A stretch of 64,000 bases of DNA from CAYPHA01 sp964410215 (GCA_964410215.1 CAYPHA010000006.1:39909-103908), one strand, 5' to 3'; shown: positions 17,626-25,836, counted from the first letter of the stretch. Notes: generated by a model from the sequence alone, not told the origin. Program-made: numbers and translations.

Positions 17626-19866
17626 ATGTCTGATGAGATTAAAGAAACGACTAACGAGGCCACTGCTCCCGTAAACGAGGAGGTGGAAAAGGCCCCACCC
17701 GTAAAGGAAGAAAAGGAGCCCGCACCGCAGGAACCACAGCAGGAATCTGATATTGTGGTAAAGCTCGATGATTTAAAAGAAGATCAGGAGTATCCGGAAC
17801 AGGAAATGAATTTCCTGACCGATATGTATGACCGGACGATGAATCAGATCACCGAAGGTGAAATTGTCAACGGACGGATCCTGGATATCACTGATTCCGA
17901 TGTCATCGTCGATATCGGTTTCAAGTCGGAAGGCGTGATCCCCAAAGAAGAATTCGTCAAGATCGATGACCTGAAGGTCGGGGATGAGATCGAAGTCTTC
18001 CTGGAAACCCTGGAGAGCCGCGACGGACAGTTGATGCTTTCCCGTAAACGTGCCGATTTTATCCGCATCTGGGAAAGACTGGTTGAACAGTATGAAAATG
18101 ACGAAATCATCGAAGGAACGATCTCGCGGCGTATTAAAGGCGGTATGGTTGTGAATCTGATGGGTGTGGATGCTTTCCTGCCCGGTTCGCAAATTGATGT
18201 TAAACCCATACGTGATTTTGATTCCTACCTCAACAGAACGATGAAGTTTAAAATTGTTAAAGTCAACCATGCCCGTAAAAATATCGTGGTTTCATCACGC
18301 GTCCTCATCGAAAAAGAAATGGAAAGCCAGCGTTCTGAAATACTCAGTACCCTCGAAAAAGGCCAGAAACGTGTCGGTACAGTTAAGAATATTACCGATT
18401 TCGGTGTCTTTATTGATCTGGGCGGTGTCGATGGATTGCTGCATATCACCGACCTTAGCTGGGGACGGGTTAACCATCCGTCAGAACTGGTTAAACTGGA
18501 CCAGCAGCTTGAAGTGATGATTCTTGATTTTAACGAAAGTAAAGACCGTATCTCACTGGGTCTCAAACAGCTACAGCCCCATCCGTGGGAAAATGTCGAG
18601 AAGAAATATCCCGTCGGTGGCATGGTCAAAGGCAAAGTGGTCAGTATTACGGATTACGGTGCTTTTATTGAGCTGGAAAAAGGTATCGAAGGACTTATAC
18701 ATATTTCCGAAATGTCCTGGTCACAGCATATTAAACATCCAAGTCAATTGCTCTCCGTAGGCCAGGAAATCGAAGCAATTGTCCTGAATATCGAACCTAA
18801 TGAAAAGAAAATTTCACTCGGCCTTAAACAGCTCGAACCGGATCCCTGGGAAAATGTGGAAGATAAATACCCTGTAGGCTCGGTTCATAAAGGCGTTGTC
18901 CGTAATATTACTCAATTCGGTGCCTTCGTGGAGTTGGAAGAGGGGATAGACGGGCTGGTGCATATATCTGATCTTTCATGGACGAAAAAGGTCCGACATC
19001 CCAGCGAAATCGTGAAAAAAGGCGATGAAATCGAAGTCGTTGTCCTCGGTATTAACCGCGAAGAACGCCGGATAGCACTGGGACATAAACAGATTGAGTC
19101 CAATCCCTGGGATGCTTTCGAAGAGCAGTATCAAATCAGTACGGAAACTTCCGGCAAGATTAACCGCTTTATCGAAAAAGGCGTTATCGTGACCCTGCCT
19201 ATGGGTGTGGATGGCTTTGTGCCCAATCAGCACCTCGGGTTGCCAAAGGGTAAGAAACCTTCCGATGTTTACCAGACCGGTGAAGAATTACCGGCCAAAG
19301 TGATTGAATTCGATAAGGAAAATAAGAAAATCGTTCTCTCCGTATCCGCTTTCTTCAAGGAGAAAGAACGGGCGGAGTGGGAAGATTACCTGACCACGCA
19401 CGGTATCGAAAAAACCACGATGGAAGAAGTGGTTCGGACGCAGGATGATGAAAAAGCCCCGGCTGCAGACAAAAAAGAAAAACCGGCCAGGGTAAAAACA
19501 GAAGAAAAAGAGGAAAAAGCGTCTACCGGAGAACAAGCGGAAACGAAAGCTGAAGTGGAAAAAGAAGAGAAAACGGAAGCGAAATCGGATACAGCAGAAC
19601 CGGCTGCGAAAGAGGAAGAGAAGAAGGAAGTGGAACCGGAACCGGAAGCTGAAGAAAAAACGAAAGAACCGGAAGCGGAAAAAGAATCAGAAGAAGTTAC
19701 TGAACCGGAAACTGAAAAAGAATCGGAAGAAACTACCGAACCGGAACCGAAAGCTGAGGAAAAGACGGCAGAAACGGAAGCTGAAAAAGAGTCTGAAGAC
19801 GTTGCTGAAAAGGAAACGAAGAAGACAACTGCAAAAAAAGCTAAAAAAGAAGATGACGCTGAATAA
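17626..19866 (+). CDS. rpsA: 30S ribosomal protein S1 with long charged tail
   Basis: RNA-binding ribosomal protein that helps load mRNAs onto the 30S subunit. Six S1 domains are visible at roughly residues 77-143, 161-227, 246-315, 330-401, 416-487 and 505-575; domains 3-5 have the clearest ITDFGVFIDL...HISDLSW pattern. The 746-aa length is well beyond the usual ~560 because of an N-terminal acidic extension (~70 aa) and a Glu/Lys-rich tail (~605-746) with repeated EKESEE(V/T)TEPE units. ATG 17626 has AAGGAGG at 17608-17614. Confidence 0.94.
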   Translation: MSDEIKETTNEATAPVNEEVEKAPPVKEEKEPAPQEPQQESDIVVKLDDLKEDQEYPEQEMNFLTDMYDRTMNQITEGEIVNGRILDITDSDVIVDIGFKSEGVIPKEEFVKIDDLKVGDEIEVFLETLESRDGQLMLSRKRADFIRIWERLVEQYENDEIIEGTISRRIKGGMVVNLMGVDAFLPGSQIDVKPIRDFDSYLNRTMKFKIVKVNHARKNIVVSSRVLIEKEMESQRSEILSTLEKGQKRVGTVKNITDFGVFIDLGGVDGLLHITDLSWGRVNHPSELVKLDQQLEVMILDFNESKDRISLGLKQLQPHPWENVEKKYPVGGMVKGKVVSITDYGAFIELEKGIEGLIHISEMSWSQHIKHPSQLLSVGQEIEAIVLNIEPNEKKISLGLKQLEPDPWENVEDKYPVGSVHKGVVRNITQFGAFVELEEGIDGLVHISDLSWTKKVRHPSEIVKKGDEIEVVVLGINREERRIALGHKQIESNPWDAFEEQYQISTETSGKINRFIEKGVIVTLPMGVDGFVPNQHLGLPKGKKPSDVYQTGEELPAKVIEFDKENKKIVLSVSAFFKEKERAEWEDYLTTHGIEKTTMEEVVRTQDDEKAPAADKKEKPARVKTEEKEEKASTGEQAETKAEVEKEEKTEAKSDTAEPAAKEEEKKEVEPEPEAEEKTKEPEAEKESEEVTEPETEKESEETTEPEPKAEEKTAETEAEKESEDVAEKETKKTTAKKAKKEDDAE

Positions 19867-19884
19867 TTAAATCTTTTTCAAAGC

Positions 19885-19919
19885 AAAGGCTGCCTGTGCA
19901 AACAGAGCAGCCTTTTTTT
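19885..19919 (+). terminator. Rho-independent terminator after rpsA
   Basis: AAAGGCTGC (19885-19893) pairs with GCAGCCTTT (19907-19915), and the run of T continues to 19919. It lies 19 bases after the rpsA stop. Confidence 0.9.
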
Positions 19920-20032
19920 GTATCCGGTGAGCGGATTTTAATCATTACTTTACTTCTTATCAAAAAAAAACTATTTTGTCTTAAAATCAATCCGATACAT
20001 TAGATAAATGGCATATTTACAAGGCCCTATCC

Positions 20033-21046
20033 ATGTTTCGTTTTTTTAAACGCATTTTTACCAATCTGGGAATCGACCTCGGGACGGCCAATACCATTGT
20101 CTATGTCAATGATAAAGGTTTTATGGTCAATGAACCCTCGGTTATCGCATATAAACAACCCGCTGAGGTGATCGCTCTTGGATATGAAGCAAAGGAAATG
20201 CTTGGAAAAACCCACAAAGGGATAAAAGTGATCCGGCCCATGGCCAACGGGGTTATTGCCGATTTTATCGCCGGTGAGGAAATGATAAAGGGATTTATCA
20301 GGAGGTCTCAGATTCCCCGCTTCCTGATCAACAGCATCATTATCGGTGTACCTTCGGGTATTACGTCGGTTGAAAAACGAGCCGTTGTTGAAAGCGCCCA
20401 GGCAGCAGGCGCCCGGAAGGTCTTTCTGATCAATGAGCCGATGGCCGCCGCAATCGGCCTGGGTCTGGATGTGCTTGGTGCGGATCCCTGTATGATCGTC
20501 GATATCGGAGGCGGGACCACGGATATTGCCGTGATTAACTATGGTGGAATCGTGATCGATAACACCATCCGCATTGCCGGGGATGAAATGAACGAGGCCA
20601 TCATTCGTTATTTCAAGAACACGTTCCATCTACGGATCGGTGAAAAAACAGCGGAACGGATTAAAATCGAATTTGGAATCGCCTATGACGGGGTGCCGGA
20701 AGAAATGTTTCCGCTTAAAGGGCTGGATTCACAAACGGGTATACCGCGTGAGATGCTTATTTCCAACCGGATCTTTCCTAAAGCACTGGGTGATATCATC
20801 AAAATTATCACGAACGCTATTTTAACAACACTGGACCAGTTGCCACCGGAACTGGCCGGGGATCTGATCGATCGCGGCATCATCCTGACGGGTGGGGGCG
20901 CTCTGTTGAAGGGATTGGATGACCATATCCGCGACCTTATTAATATTCCCGTAAGCCGTCCCGAGAATGCCCTCTATTGCGTTGCCGAAGGAACCCGCCG
21001 CGTTCTTGAAAATCCTGAATACTATAAACCCGTACTTTTTGGTTAA
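20033..21046 (+). CDS. mreB: Rod shape-determining protein MreB
   Basis: Bacterial actin that organises lateral wall synthesis. Phosphate-binding loops LGIDLGTANTIVYV (about residues 12-25) and DIGGGTTDIAVI (~156-167) and the adenosine-motif region ILTGGGALLKGLD are intact in 337 aa. mreC/mreD do not follow; the next gene converges and overlaps its end by 4 bases, so this is a stand-alone mreB. A possible promoter (TTGTCT at 19976-19981 with an AT-rich -10 near 20000) precedes it. Confidence 0.95.
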   Translation: MFRFFKRIFTNLGIDLGTANTIVYVNDKGFMVNEPSVIAYKQPAEVIALGYEAKEMLGKTHKGIKVIRPMANGVIADFIAGEEMIKGFIRRSQIPRFLINSIIIGVPSGITSVEKRAVVESAQAAGARKVFLINEPMAAAIGLGLDVLGADPCMIVDIGGGTTDIAVINYGGIVIDNTIRIAGDEMNEAIIRYFKNTFHLRIGEKTAERIKIEFGIAYDGVPEEMFPLKGLDSQTGIPREMLISNRIFPKALGDIIKIITNAILTTLDQLPPELAGDLIDRGIILTGGGALLKGLDDHIRDLINIPVSRPENALYCVAEGTRRVLENPEYYKPVLFG

Positions 21047-21621
21047 TCCTTTGAGCCCTTCCAAAGAAGAAAATGCTGCAGACACATCACGGTCTTCGCA
21101 TCGGTATAGACACCGTTTCGCAGATTCCGGAAAGCCTCTTCCCTCGGTATGACACGTACTTCGATGTCCTCATGTTCATGATCAAGGCCGCCTCCGGGAT
21201 GCTTTCTGTCGGTGCTCTGACAGTAGGCGGTATAAAGATGAATGCGTTCTGTCGAGGCCCCCGGACTGACAAAATACGTGCCCAGGTAATCAAACCGGTC
21301 GATCTCATAACCCGCTTCCTCGATGCATTCCCTTCTGGCACAATCCAGGGGCGCATCCTCATCGAGAATACCGGCCACAACTTCATCGATCCATCCCTCT
21401 CCTCCGGTTTCATAAACGGCAAAACGGAATTGCCGCACCAGAACAAATTGATCCGTATCCTCCAGATAAATTAATACCGCAACGGCTTCACCCCGCTCGA
21501 AGTTCAGCCTGCGAACCGTTTCGCTCCAGTCACCTGAAAATGTCTGATGCCGGAGGTGAATTTCATCGACCTTGAAAAAATCATCCAATAACCGCTTCCT
21601 TTTCACTATGTTTACATCCAT
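21043..21621 (-). CDS. Nudix hydrolase, ADP-ribose pyrophosphatase-like
   Basis: Probably hydrolyses ADP-ribose or another nucleoside diphosphate sugar. The Nudix region reads AGILDEDAPLDCARRECIEE, with the catalytic REcxEE core intact but one residue shorter than the standard box before it. The SPGASTERIHLYTA segment downstream is typical of NudF-type ADP-ribose pyrophosphatases. I chose the ATG at 21621 (192 aa), which has AAAGGGG upstream on the minus strand; an in-frame ATG at 21672 would add 17 residues. Confidence 0.88.
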   Translation of the reverse strand: MDVNIVKRKRLLDDFFKVDEIHLRHQTFSGDWSETVRRLNFERGEAVAVLIYLEDTDQFVLVRQFRFAVYETGGEGWIDEVVAGILDEDAPLDCARRECIEEAGYEIDRFDYLGTYFVSPGASTERIHLYTAYCQSTDRKHPGGGLDHEHEDIEVRVIPREEAFRNLRNGVYTDAKTVMCLQHFLLWKGSKD

Positions 21622-21672
21622 CGGAACCCCTTTTATGCTTTTTGACGGATTGCTTTCAATCCGGGTGAACAA

Positions 21673-21807
21673 CAGCGCAGTTTGAGAATTCAGAAATTAC
21701 AAGACACACAGAATAAGTCAAAGAATCTTTAAATTCAATTAATATTTTGGCGATTATGTTCGATAAGATATGTAATAACTGAATCTGAAACAGGGATACG
21801 GAAACGT
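21673..21807. other. Divergent intergenic region
   Basis: AT-rich spacer between the Nudix gene and the small lipoprotein gene. It should hold both promoters, but none is clear enough to place. Confidence 0.35.
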
Positions 21808-22161
21808 ATGAAACGTCTGTTAGTTTTACTTATTTCAGCCATCGGAATCGTGGTCGGTTGCTCCGGTGAAGAAGATACGACCGGCACTATTAAAGGTGAG
21901 GTTTATAACGCGCACACCGGAACGGTGATTGCCGTGGCCAATGTGTATACCGTTCCACCATCCGGAAGTGTTAGTACCGACAGTTCCGGGCTGTTTACCA
22001 TTGAGAACATTGAACCGGAAATTTACCGTGTGGTGGCATCCAAACATGGTTTTGACAGCAGCAGTGTTTCCGTATCGGTGTCGACAGGAAATGTAACAAC
22101 CGCCAATATTCCATTGAATCCGGATTCGGTTTCTGCGGACACGACATTATTTCTTTATTGA
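21808..22161 (+). CDS. Small lipoprotein with carboxypeptidase-regulatory-like domain
   Basis: A 117-aa secreted lipoprotein. The signal peptide ends in a lipobox IVVGC (Cys18). Residues ~27-108 form a single beta-sandwich (TGTIKGEVYNAHTGTVIAVA...TDSSGLFTIENIEPEIYRVV...GF) of the carboxypeptidase-regulatory/CNA-B-like type, the same fold found at the start of TonB receptors. Its partner is unknown. It lies 29 bases before the MinD-like gene, perhaps in one transcript. Confidence 0.78.
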   Translation: MKRLLVLLISAIGIVVGCSGEEDTTGTIKGEVYNAHTGTVIAVANVYTVPPSGSVSTDSSGLFTIENIEPEIYRVVASKHGFDSSSVSVSVSTGNVTTANIPLNPDSVSADTTLFLY

Positions 22162-22190
22162 TTTAGCTTAATCGAAAGAGGGTAAGGTTT

Positions 22191-23183
22191 ATGAGCAGTG
22201 CGACAATTATTCCATTTGCCAGTGGAAAAGGTGGAACGGGAAAGAGCCTGCTGACGACCAATCTTGGAATTGCCCTGGCCGAACAGGGTCACACGGTGAC
22301 CATCGTAGACCTGGATCTGGGTGGATCAAATGTACATACCTTCCTTGGTATGCCGAATGACTTTCCCGGTCTTGGTGATTTTCTGATTACGCGCCGTGCA
22401 CAACTGCAGGACCTGGTCGTGGAAACAGGTATTCCCAACCTTTCCTATGTACCCGGTGATTTCCGCACACCGTTTATGGCCAATATTCACCATGCCCATA
22501 AAATGAAGCTGATCCGCCACCTGAAGAATCTGCCTTCCAAATATGTCCTTCTCGATCTCGGAGCCGGCAGCAGTTATAATGTAATCGATTTTTATTCGAT
22601 GGTGGATCGTGGCATCGTTATCTCGACACCGGAATATCCGTCCATCATGAATATGCTGGGATTTTTAAAAAATTTTGTATTCCGCAATATCGAACGCAGC
22701 ATAAAGCAGTATAATCTTGCCCATGAACGTTTCAAAAAGCTACATAAAGAAGCGCTGTCCGATGAAAATATAACCGTTGACGACCTGATTGATCAGATCG
22801 GGGAGACGAGTGAAGAAGCCGGCCGGCTGGCCCGGGAGGTATGTAACGGCTTCAAACCACGTCTTTTGTTTAATATGGTGGATGCCGTTGATGAATTCAA
22901 ATTTCTTGAAAAAATCGAAACCAACATCAATCAGAAGCTGTCGTTGAAAATGGAGCATCTCGGATTCATACCGCGTTCCAAAGTTATCCAGGAGTCTGTC
23001 CGTGACCGTAAGGTGCTGATGACGGCTTTTTCGGGAAAGCCCATTGCAGAGCTGATTCACATCCTCGCCAAACGGATGGATGATATCTGGGATTATGATG
23101 TCAACAATAGCATGGATTTTATCCGTAATGATGCCGAATACATGCTGAGTCTGAAACATAAAACCGAACCCCAGCAGGCCTGA
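22191..23183 (+). CDS. MinD/ParA-type P-loop ATPase
   Basis: A 330-aa ATPase of the MinD/ParA/FlhG branch. The deviant Walker A GKGGTGKS is at residues 12-19 with the signature lysine (Lys13), and VDLDLGGSN marks the Walker A' aspartate. A central helical insertion (RNIERSIKQYNLAHERFKKL) makes it longer than MinD and resembles uncharacterised FlhG-like proteins. No minC, minE or flagellar genes are in the window, so its cargo is unknown. A GAGGGTAAGG stretch lies just upstream of ATG 22191. Confidence 0.85.
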   Translation: MSSATIIPFASGKGGTGKSLLTTNLGIALAEQGHTVTIVDLDLGGSNVHTFLGMPNDFPGLGDFLITRRAQLQDLVVETGIPNLSYVPGDFRTPFMANIHHAHKMKLIRHLKNLPSKYVLLDLGAGSSYNVIDFYSMVDRGIVISTPEYPSIMNMLGFLKNFVFRNIERSIKQYNLAHERFKKLHKEALSDENITVDDLIDQIGETSEEAGRLAREVCNGFKPRLLFNMVDAVDEFKFLEKIETNINQKLSLKMEHLGFIPRSKVIQESVRDRKVLMTAFSGKPIAELIHILAKRMDDIWDYDVNNSMDFIRNDAEYMLSLKHKTEPQQA

Positions 23184-23283
23184 GATAGCATTTGATTTTC
23201 TTTTTCAAATACAATAAATTCCCATTTCTGAACTCTGAGTTCTTTTTTCTTTTTCCTTTTTTCCCTTTTCTTTTCTTTGCTTT

Positions 23284-23367
23284 GCGAGGATGGCGGAATT
23301 GGTAGACGCGCCAGACTTAGGATCTGGTGCCCGAGAGGGTGTGGGAGTTCGAGTCTCCCTCCTCGTA
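23284..23367 (+). tRNA. tRNA-Leu (anticodon UAG)
   Basis: Acceptor GCGAGGA (23284-23290) pairs with TCCTCGT (23360-23366), with a G-U first pair, and A23367 is the discriminator. The anticodon stem CCAGA/TCTGG encloses CTTAGGA with TAG at 23318-23320. A long variable arm and the T arm (GGGAG, TTCGAGT, CTCCC) complete a class II tRNA. The CCA end is not encoded. Confidence 0.95.
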
Positions 23368-23390
23368 CTTGTTTAAAAACAAGAGGTTAG

Positions 23391-23427
23391 AGCCACTTTA
23401 GAAAATTGAATCTTAAGTGGCTTTTTT
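23391..23427 (+). terminator. Rho-independent terminator after tRNA-Leu
   Basis: AGCCACTT (23391-23398) and AAGTGGCT (23415-23422) form an 8-bp stem followed by a T-run to 23427. Confidence 0.88.
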
Positions 23428-23469
23428 CGTTTGTTACGCAGATGTTACATGAAAATTAATAGTTAAGGA

Positions 23470-23604
23470 TTGAGTCCACTCCGATAAGTGCTAATTACAG
23501 AGTTGTCATCCCGAACTTGTTTCGGGATCCACTGTTTTTATTGAACTTAGAGATGCTGAAATGAATTCAGCATGACAGCACTGTGCTTTTCGGAGGGGAC
23601 TCAA
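23470..23604. repeat. Palindromic MITE-like element with nested hairpins
   Basis: Outer arms: 19 bases at 23470-23488 (TTGAGTCCACTCCGATAAG) and the reverse complement at 23586-23604 with two mismatches. Inside, ATCCCGAA...TTCGGGAT (about 23508-23528) and ATGCTGAA...TTCAGCAT (about 23553-23573) form two hairpins bracketed by TGTCAT/ATGACA. No transposase is present. Confidence 0.65.
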
Positions 23605-23848
23605 GATTAAAAACGAAAATATTATAAATGATAATTTCACGACCATATTAGCGGAAGAACGATTTTCAAACAAGATTTGCCGCTATGCTAAGAACGTTAT
23701 AGGGATGATCAGAAGTAAGCTGGTATCGAGTTTTTATGATGTGTGACATTGCATTGCAATGCTCAACCTGTTAGATTGCTTAGTGCACCAGCCGAATTGA
23801 GATTAAATTTATAGTAAATATTGAGGATCGTATATAAAAATGGAACAA

Positions 23849-23872
23849 AATTACATGTTTTATAATGTAATT
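23849..23872 (+). promoter_or_regulatory. Candidate operator/promoter of hicBA
   Basis: AATTACAT (23849-23856) and ATGTAATT (23865-23872) are an exact inverted repeat with an 8-base spacer, and a TATAAT -10 box (23861-23866) lies within it. The -35 is weak. An antitoxin bound here would block the promoter, as in other type II systems. Confidence 0.5.
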
Positions 23873-23902
23873 ATAGTATTAAATTTTTTATAAGGTAATG
23901 AT

Positions 23903-24238
23903 ATGCGAGTAAAACTTCAATTTAAAGCAAAACTTCCGATAGTTTTTAAAAAAAAAGACAAGTATGTTGTTGCCTGTTGTCCCATTCTTGATGTAATGTC
24001 CCAGGGAGCAAACCTTGAGGAAGCAAAAAAAAACCTGGGTGAGGCTCTATATCTGTTTTTTGTCTCCTGTTATGAGTATGGAACCCTCGACGAAGAGCTT
24101 AAGAAGTGTGGTTTTGAGATAAATCCTCATGGTGAAGAACCGGAAGCTTCTCACGATGAGGCTAATGATTTTATCGATGTTCAAATTCCATTATTCAGCT
24201 CAGAAAAAAATCCTGATAAAAATGCATGTCACGCTTAA
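23903..24238 (+). CDS. hicB: HicB-family antitoxin
   Basis: Antitoxin of a type II toxin-antitoxin pair. The 111-aa protein has the partial RNase H-like HicB fold: a strand pair with VFKKKDKYVVACCPILDVMSQG (read as KDKYVVACCPILDVMSQG), then the helix NLEEAKKNLGEALYLFF. A clear C-terminal DNA-binding helix-turn-helix is not visible. It overlaps hicA by 13 bases, with the antitoxin first, the reverse of the classical hicAB order. A candidate operator lies 30-54 bases upstream. Confidence 0.8.
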   Translation: MRVKLQFKAKLPIVFKKKDKYVVACCPILDVMSQGANLEEAKKNLGEALYLFFVSCYEYGTLDEELKKCGFEINPHGEEPEASHDEANDFIDVQIPLFSSEKNPDKNACHA

Positions 24239-24465
24239 CTCCACAGAACTGGAAAAAGTTAGCTAAAGCATACAAAAAATTAGGCTTTCGATTAGATCGT
24301 GAAACAGATGATCATCAGGTTTACTGGCATGATCAAAAGCGAGAGGCTAAGATCATGACAAGGCCTGTTATTCTACCAAAATACCCGGAAGTAGGTCTTG
24401 ACATAATTCAAAACAATCTCCGATCAGGATGCATTTCAAGAGAAGAATTTCTAAAAGTCTTATAA
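24226..24465 (+). CDS. hicA: HicA-family mRNA interferase toxin
   Basis: Small basic dsRBD-fold ribonuclease that would cleave mRNA when free of HicB. The 79-aa protein has the N-terminal KKLAKAYKKLGFRLDRET helix-strand, a histidine in DDHQVYWH at the usual catalytic place, and a PKYPEVGLDIIQNNLRSG region replacing the typical HPGKEL...ILKQ segment. Its start lies inside hicB. No disruptions are seen, so it may be active. Confidence 0.78.
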   Translation: MSRLTPQNWKKLAKAYKKLGFRLDRETDDHQVYWHDQKREAKIMTRPVILPKYPEVGLDIIQNNLRSGCISREEFLKVL

Positions 24466-24466
24466 G

Positions 24467-24489
24467 AAGTTTAAACATTAAACTTTTTT
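24467..24489 (+). terminator. AT-rich terminator after hicA
   Basis: AAGTTTAA (24467-24474), loop ACA, TTAAACTT (24478-24485), then T to 24489. It starts 2 bases after the hicA stop, making hicBA a self-contained transcription unit. Confidence 0.7.
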
Positions 24490-24601
24490 GTTTTCTTTTA
24501 AACCTAGTTGAATTAATAAGATAGCTAAAGACGTATCTGTATTCATGATTTTCTATACGTATGTATAAAGTTTCGATTGATTATACAAATCGGAGTAAGT
24601 A

Positions 24602-24796
24602 ATGAGGACAAACAATGAATTAAACGACATGCTGATCCGGGAAGCCCTGGAACTCGGGGGATATAAATCCAAAAGAGAGGCCGTAGAGGAAGGATTAAAA
24701 CTTCTGGTTCGCCTGAAGAAACAGAAATTAATCCTGAAATATAAGGGTGAAATAAAGTGGGAAGGTGATCTTGATAAACTAAGGACAGATTCGTGA
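24602..24796 (+). CDS. Orphan VapB-type antitoxin (DUF2191-like)
   Basis: A 64-aa ribbon-helix-helix-type antitoxin: an ELNDMLIREALELGGYKSKR segment, then EAVEEGLKLLVRLKKQK and the C-terminal toxin-binding tail IKWEGDLDKLRTDS that is typical of VapB partners of PIN-domain toxins. No VapC follows. At the stop, an overlapping GTG-ATA-ATG-ATT looks like a VapC beginning but meets TAA at once, so the toxin is probably deleted. CGGAG lies about 8 bases before the ATG. Confidence 0.75.
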   Translation: MRTNNELNDMLIREALELGGYKSKREAVEEGLKLLVRLKKQKLILKYKGEIKWEGDLDKLRTDS

Positions 24797-24902
24797 TAAT
24801 GATTTAAAAATTTATAATGACAATAATGAAAAACCGGAGAAATCCGAAACTGTTTTAAAAATGTGACCTCCTGTCATGTCGTTATAACTGGAATTAAAGA
24901 AA

Positions 24903-25361
24903 ATGAAACCTTTAGATCTGATTGAACATCCCGAAGGCGGGCGTTTCCGTGAAGTGTTTCGTTCAGCCCGAATAGTGACAACCGCGGTCGGAGAGAAAAA
25001 ATCCGCCCTGACCCATATTTATTTTGAGCTGAAACCGGGAGAAGTGAGCCGCTTCCACAAGGTCGCCTCGGATGAAGTCTGGAACCTGTACAGGGGTAGC
25101 GGAATCCGGTTGTACAGTTGGGACGGAAAGGCCGTAAAACCCGGACAGATCATTCTCTCCGCCACAGAAAACCGCTTCTGCCATGTCATTCCGGCGGGTA
25201 CCTGGCAGGCGGCCGAACCGCTTGAAGACGCTGTGCTGGTCGGCTGCTCTGTGGCTCCCGGTTTCGACTTTTCCGATTTTACCCTGATTGATCCGGACTC
25301 AGAAGAAGCAAAACGACTTGTCGATATGGATCCTGAACTGGCCCGGTTTATTCAGTCCTGA
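24903..25361 (+). CDS. DUF985 cupin-fold protein
   Basis: A 152-aa cupin of the DUF985 family. Family features include the beginning EHPEGGRFREVFRS, THIYFELKPGEVSRFHKVASDE, EVWNLYRG and a conserved AGTWQAAEPL...LVGCSVAPGFDFSDF. The biochemical role is unproven; some relatives are suggested to be sugar-binding or isomerase-like. It is separated from its neighbours by AT-rich spacers. Confidence 0.9.
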   Translation: MKPLDLIEHPEGGRFREVFRSARIVTTAVGEKKSALTHIYFELKPGEVSRFHKVASDEVWNLYRGSGIRLYSWDGKAVKPGQIILSATENRFCHVIPAGTWQAAEPLEDAVLVGCSVAPGFDFSDFTLIDPDSEEAKRLVDMDPELARFIQS

Positions 25362-25381
25362 AATGGCTGCAGATAATCCTT

Positions 25382-25804
25382 TCATTCGATAATGATCTCA
25401 TCTGCGAATAACCAGGCTTTTCCCCCGGCCCCCTGATGCCATTCCGGACAATGTCCGATATTTTTTGCGCTGATTTTAATTAAACGCGCTTTCTTCTCAT
25501 GCAATAGTATGGAAAATTGCAATATTTCATCTTTCAGATAATCCGCAGGCTCAGGATGCCGGATCGTTTCTACTCTTTTGTAATCTTTCCCGTCTTCTGA
25601 AATGAAAACAGTAACCTCCGAAGGCGGGAATATCCATGATATAATCCGCTGCAGGAAGGAAAGTGAAACGGTGTTGAGGCTTAGGACAAGGCCGAGATCG
25701 ATGACCGCTTCGAAATCCTCTCCTTCGATGCCCTGAATGCGGCAATACGGGTAACACATATGGATAATAAACCGCGGGATTAATACGTGATCTTCAAAAT
25801 ACAA
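25382..25804 (-). pseudogene. C-terminal fragment of a GH20-type beta-hexosaminidase
   Basis: The 140-residue frame matches the discoidin-like C-terminal module that ends many GH20 hexosaminidases: GIEGEDFEAVIDLG, IISWIFPPSEVTVFISEDG, KISAKNIGHCPEWHQGAGG and AWLFADEI. The catalytic domain is absent; the frame is closed by a stop at 25814-25816, and the only start is a TTG at 25804. I therefore read it as a remnant of a ~600-750-aa gene. A free-standing binding module is possible but less likely, as no signal peptide is seen. Confidence 0.65.
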
Positions 25805-25836
25805 AATGTCAGTTCATTACTTTTTATTTTGTATTT
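25796..25836. repeat. TACAAAAT-type inverted repeat (copy 1)
   Basis: AAATACAAAAT (25797-25807) and ATTTTGTATTT (25826-25836) with an 18-base loop. The same word family recurs at 28.7 kb and as an 18-bp hairpin at 41803-41850. Confidence 0.5.

Larger units (their letters stand above)
23428..23902. other. Gene-poor region between tRNA-Leu and hicBA
   Basis: 475 bases without a convincing gene. It holds the palindromic element at 23470-23604 and the candidate hic operator near 23849. From 23606 to 23746 one plus-strand frame stays open for 46 codons (…LAEERFSNKICRYAKNVIG…) without a plausible start; it could be a decayed gene remnant, but I recognise no family. Confidence 0.4.

Noticed and set aside
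20027..20629. A 200-codon minus-strand frame opposite mreB
   Set aside because: Mirror of conserved mreB codons; no family resemblance and no ribosome binding site.
22191..23183. MinD-like ATPase as the cell-division MinD or flagellar FlhG
   Set aside because: No minC, minE, flhF or flagellar genes are near, and the central helical insertion differs from MinD, so a specific name is not justified.
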